Assembly (NCBI GenBank): GCA_910579495.1
Contig: CAJTVD010000079.1
Coordinates: forward strand, 1-17,088
Direction of reading: 5' to 3'
Source: an uncultured Lachnospiraceae bacterium
GTDB taxonomy: Bacteria > Bacillota > Clostridia > Lachnospirales > Lachnospiraceae
DNA: 17,088 nucleotides
Part shown: piece by piece, positions 14,909-17,088 of the stretch
How the letters are laid out: every line of letters begins with the position of its first letter
How positions within the stretch are numbered: position 1 is the stretch's first letter
Made by a program: the position numbers and the translations under genes
The notes under the pieces: generated by a model
What the model saw: only the letters and a program-made list of their open reading frames with translations
Database searches by the model: none
Told to the model about the DNA's origin: nothing

Positions 14909-14943
14909 TTGACAAATTATGTAAATGTGTTAGAATTATTCTA
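14909..14943 (+). promoter_or_regulatory. Promoter of the chemoreceptor gene with palindromic -10 region
   Basis: TTGACA (14909-14914) and TAGAAT (14931-14936) are 16 bases apart. TAGAAT-T-ATTCTA (14931-14943) is a perfect 13-base palindrome on the -10, a plausible repressor site. Confidence 0.7.
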
Positions 14944-14988
14944 ATTCCAATATAAGAAAGCTGAAGATTTTTGAAAGGGTGTGTTAGT

Positions 14989-16422
14989 ATGAGATCAGGG
15001 AAGAGGGGTTTAAACGAAGTAATCAGAGCTGTTTCCAGACTGACAGATATGGAGTACAAACCGGCGAACGGGGAATTGAACCACATCCACCAGCGTCTGG
15101 TGAGCGGAAGGAAAGAATTTGAGCAGGCTGTGACCAATACAATGGATGCAGTGATACATATGAGTTCCATGGATCTGACCCTGGAAACAAATGTTGCTAC
15201 GGTAGAGCAGATCAATTCTTCTATTATGGAGTCTGTGGATGATATCAACAAAGCGGCGCAGCACACAGCAAACATTGCTGTGGAAGTGTCCAAAGCGCAC
15301 GAAAACCTGACCACTGCCATAATTGGCGTTTCCAGTGAGTCCTCCAATGTTATGGAGGAGATCCATAATTGCGAAAAGGAACTGACTTCTATTTCCAGCC
15401 TGTCTTCCTCGGCTATGTCTGCTGCCGGGGGGATGAAGGCTGATATCCAGGAGCTGTTTGGTATCATCCAGCAGCTATCAGAGGCCATCGGGGCAGTCAA
15501 TGCCATCTCAACGCAGACAAACCTCCTGGCATTAAATGCTTCCATAGAAGCAGCCCGGGCAGGGGAAGCTGGCAGGGGATTTGCAGTGGTGGCGGAGGAA
15601 ATCAGTAAACTTGCAGATGAAACCAAAGCTTTGACAGGGAGGATGGGGGCGTTCCTTACCAATATCCGCAGCGCTTCCCAGAAAAGCTCTGACAGTGTGG
15701 ATACGACGGTATCGGAACTGGAACATATCAATGATAATATCCAGAATGTGTGGAAGATCACTGCCAATAACCGTACCAGCATGGGGCGCATTTCAGATTC
15801 CGTTTCATCACTGGCCGCTGTCAGCCAGGAAATCAGCAGTTCCATGAACGAACTGGACAGCCAGATGCAGCACGTCAATGGGCAGTGTAAAATTTTGAAG
15901 GAAAATGCCGGGTCCCTGCAAGTTTCCAGCCATGCCATTGCGGAGCTTGTAGAGCCCTCCAAAGAGATTGAAAAGCATCTGGATGAATCCACTAAAATTA
16001 TGGGGGATATGGCCCGGGATGCCTTTTATATGCTGGATAACCAGGTCATCCTTGATTGTTTGGACAGCGCTGTCAATGCCCACCAGAACTGGCTGAATAC
16101 TTTAAAGGAAATTGCCCGGACGGGCAGGCTGCGGGTGCTGCAGACAGATTACACGAAATGCGGGCTGGGGCATTTTTATTATGCATTTAAGCCTGTGAAC
16201 CCAAAGGTTTTGGATATCTGGAAAGGCCTTGAGGATAAACATAAGGCATTCCATTCCTATGGCGCGGAGATGGTCTCTGCTGTACGTTCCGGCCATGGCC
16301 AGGAATTGTAGCAGATCTACAACAAAGCGGAGGCTTGCTCCAAAGAACTGATTTCTGATTTTAAGGAACTGATCCAGGCCATCGGAACCTTATCCAGGGA
16401 GCATATACGTATTTTTGAGTAA
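14989..16422 (+). CDS. Soluble methyl-accepting chemotaxis protein with CZB domain, interrupted by an amber codon
   Basis: ATG 14989 follows AAAGGG by nine bases. The TTG at 14971 is less likely. The reading frame gives 440 residues to TAG 16309-16311, then continues for 36 coding codons to TAA 16420-16422. There is no membrane segment, so this is a cytoplasmic receptor. The signalling hairpin tip is clear at 165-210 (AISTQTNLLALNASIEAAR, 172-190). The C-terminus has the chemoreceptor zinc-binding (CZB) pattern, with candidate ligands H365, C391, H418 and H422, all before the amber codon. The 36 codons after it (KAEACSKELISDF... to REHIRIFE) look like the missing last helix. TAG differs from CAG (Gln) by one base. 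The truncated protein may still fold. Read-through, a recent mutation or a sequencing error are the alternatives. Confidence 0.88.
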
Positions 16423-16468
16423 AATCCAAAGAATGCACAGCGGGAAAACCTGGTGGAGAATAAAACGG

Positions 16469-16496
16469 TTGCCCGGTAGGGTAGTTGTGTTATATT
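16469..16496 (+). promoter_or_regulatory. Candidate promoter of the holin-like toxin remnant
   Basis: TTGCCC (16469-16474) and TATATT (16491-16496) are 16 bases apart, about 100 bases before the toxin start. A short AGCC/GGCT stem and a T-rich stretch (16518-16547) follow. These could be a regulatory or antisense-RNA region, but I see no decisive structure. Confidence 0.4.
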
Positions 16497-16564
16497 GTCG
16501 GTATAGAAAACCATAGAGCCACAGGCGGCTTTATCCCTCTTGTTTTTCGGAAGGTGTTATAAAT

Positions 16565-16590
16565 GCCCTCCAGACGAAAGAAAGGAGGGC
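16565..16590 (+). promoter_or_regulatory. Hairpin sequestering the toxin ribosome site
   Basis: GCCCTCC (16565-16571) pairs exactly with GGAGGGC (16584-16590), which contains the ribosome site six bases before the ATG at 16597. Hiding the ribosome site is common for small holin-like and type I toxin genes. Confidence 0.65.
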
Positions 16591-16596
16591 GATACA

Positions 16597-16635
16597 ATGT
16601 ATGTTACATATCAGGATTTGATTGATACCAGATAA
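16597..16635 (+). pseudogene. Truncated holin-like toxin (Hol_Tox/TxpA type), start only
   Basis: ATG 16597 with GGAGGG upstream opens MYVTYQDLI, which matches the start of small single-helix holin-like toxins of Firmicutes (about 30 residues, hydrophobic after the start). After DLI the frame reads DTR and stops, so the membrane helix is missing. The break lies about where unrelated sequence leading into the recombinase gene begins. I infer interruption by an integrated element. Identification rests on nine residues plus the typical hairpin, so it is moderate. Confidence 0.55.
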
Positions 16636-17088
16636 GGATAAAAATAGATATGTATGGGCAGGAGCATAGACTTTCTCCTGCCACGCCTATATTTAGGCGG
16701 TTTGACGTTTGGTACGTTTTCCGTATTCCCGTTCCATTTTCTGCATTTCTTCATCCGTCGGAATATCTACAATCCCGACATAGGAATAGTAGATGTCAAT
16801 ATCCTGTGTCCGTTTCCCGTCTTTTTTCTCGCATTCGTGGACTACGATTTTATCCACAAAAGTATTTAAAATTTCGGGTGTTAGCTCGTCAATGCGGGTA
16901 TATTTCTTGGTGACGGCAATCAGCTTGGAAACATTGGTTGCTTCTGTGTCGGATTCGCTGACTTCGGCTTTCAAAGTTTCGATTTCGTGTTTTAGCTGTT
17001 CCTGCTCGGCTTCATAACCATCTGACAGCTTGTAAAAGCGTTCGTCATTCAGCTTTCCATTGACATTATCCTCATAGATTTTACGGAA
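16620..17088. mobile_element. Left end of a probable integrated element, continuing beyond the window
   Basis: A large serine recombinase gene points leftwards to within about 75 bases of the toxin break. Recombinase genes of this kind lie at the end of conjugative transposons or prophage-like elements beside the attachment site. The exact end is not visible. GAT repeats around 16618-16626 are consistent with the GA core used by TnpX/TndX enzymes. The other end is outside the window. Confidence 0.55.
16693..17088 (-). CDS. Large serine recombinase, C-terminal part (partial)
   Basis: 131 residues are present in a frame open at the window edge, ending at TAA/TGA-type stop 16693-16695. It opens with FRKIYEDNVNGKLNDERF, a typical segment before the coiled coil of clostridial large serine recombinases (TndX/TnpX/CTn type). 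A charged coiled coil follows (GYEAEQEQLKHEIETLK), then LTPEILNTFVDKIVVHE and RTQDIDIYYSYVG, typical of the C-terminal region. The catalytic N-terminal domain lies outside the window. Its role is excision and integration of the element at its boundary. An apparent start at 16974 is an internal TTG and not the real one. Confidence 0.85.
   Translation of the reverse strand, partial: FRKIYEDNVNGKLNDERFYKLSDGYEAEQEQLKHEIETLKAEVSESDTEATNVSKLIAVTKKYTRIDELTPEILNTFVDKIVVHECEKKDGKRTQDIDIYYSYVGIVDIPTDEEMQKMEREYGKRTKRQTA

Noticed and set aside
14904..15992. Minus-strand frame of 362 codons
   Set aside because: It is antisense to the chemoreceptor gene, Ser-rich as expected from the opposite strand, without ribosome site or family similarity.

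Overview
The window looks like chromosomal DNA from a gut-type Clostridia, most probably a Lachnospiraceae member. This is an inference from the moderate GC content, the strong AGGAGG-type ribosome sites, the DUF1703-type AAA ATPase, the BlaI/BlaR module without a penicillin-sensor domain, and the holin-like toxin remnant. No rRNA or tRNA gene and no CRISPR array was seen.

Layout, left to right. (1) Bases 1-746 are AT-rich and hold only small, partly broken genes on the minus strand: two copies of a small protein starting with the motif ISPDFTIE, a short reading frame overlapping one of them, and a repeat hairpin. (2) 747-2462 is a solitary AAA-ATPase/PD-(D/E)XK protein with its own promoter and terminator. 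(3) 2745-5448 is a BlaI repressor, a BlaR1-like M56 metalloprotease and a MacB-like extracytoplasmic membrane protein in one operon. The operon ends in a very short stub frame and looks eroded. (4) 5588-9137 on the minus strand encodes the two halves of a heterodimeric multidrug-type ABC exporter. One half has a degenerate ATP site. (5) Upstream of that exporter, 9138-9511 contains a complete attenuator-type leader: promoter, 41-codon leader peptide with an excellent ribosome site, strong intrinsic terminator, and a long-range 15-bp complementarity. This resembles the bmrB-bmrCD arrangement of Bacillus subtilis and is the most interesting system in the window. (6) 9625-13074 is an operon of a cation diffusion facilitator with manganese-type site residues and a polytopic GT-C-like membrane protein. 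(7) 13200-14741 is gpmI (phosphoglycerate mutase) with its own promoter. (8) 14989-16422 is a soluble chemoreceptor with a C-terminal zinc-binding CZB domain, interrupted by an in-frame amber codon. (9) 16565-16635 is the start of a holin-like toxin gene with an RBS-sequestering hairpin, cut off after about nine codons. A large serine recombinase reads in from the right edge, so an integrated element probably begins here and continues beyond the window.

How the genes relate. The two ABC subunits are one machine under one leader. BlaI and the M56 protease form a repressor/anti-repressor pair of unknown signal. The chemoreceptor, gpmI and CDF operon are independent units. A TACA-N2-TGTA palindrome, the type bound by BlaI/CopY repressors, lies on the CDF promoter and may connect it to such a regulator.
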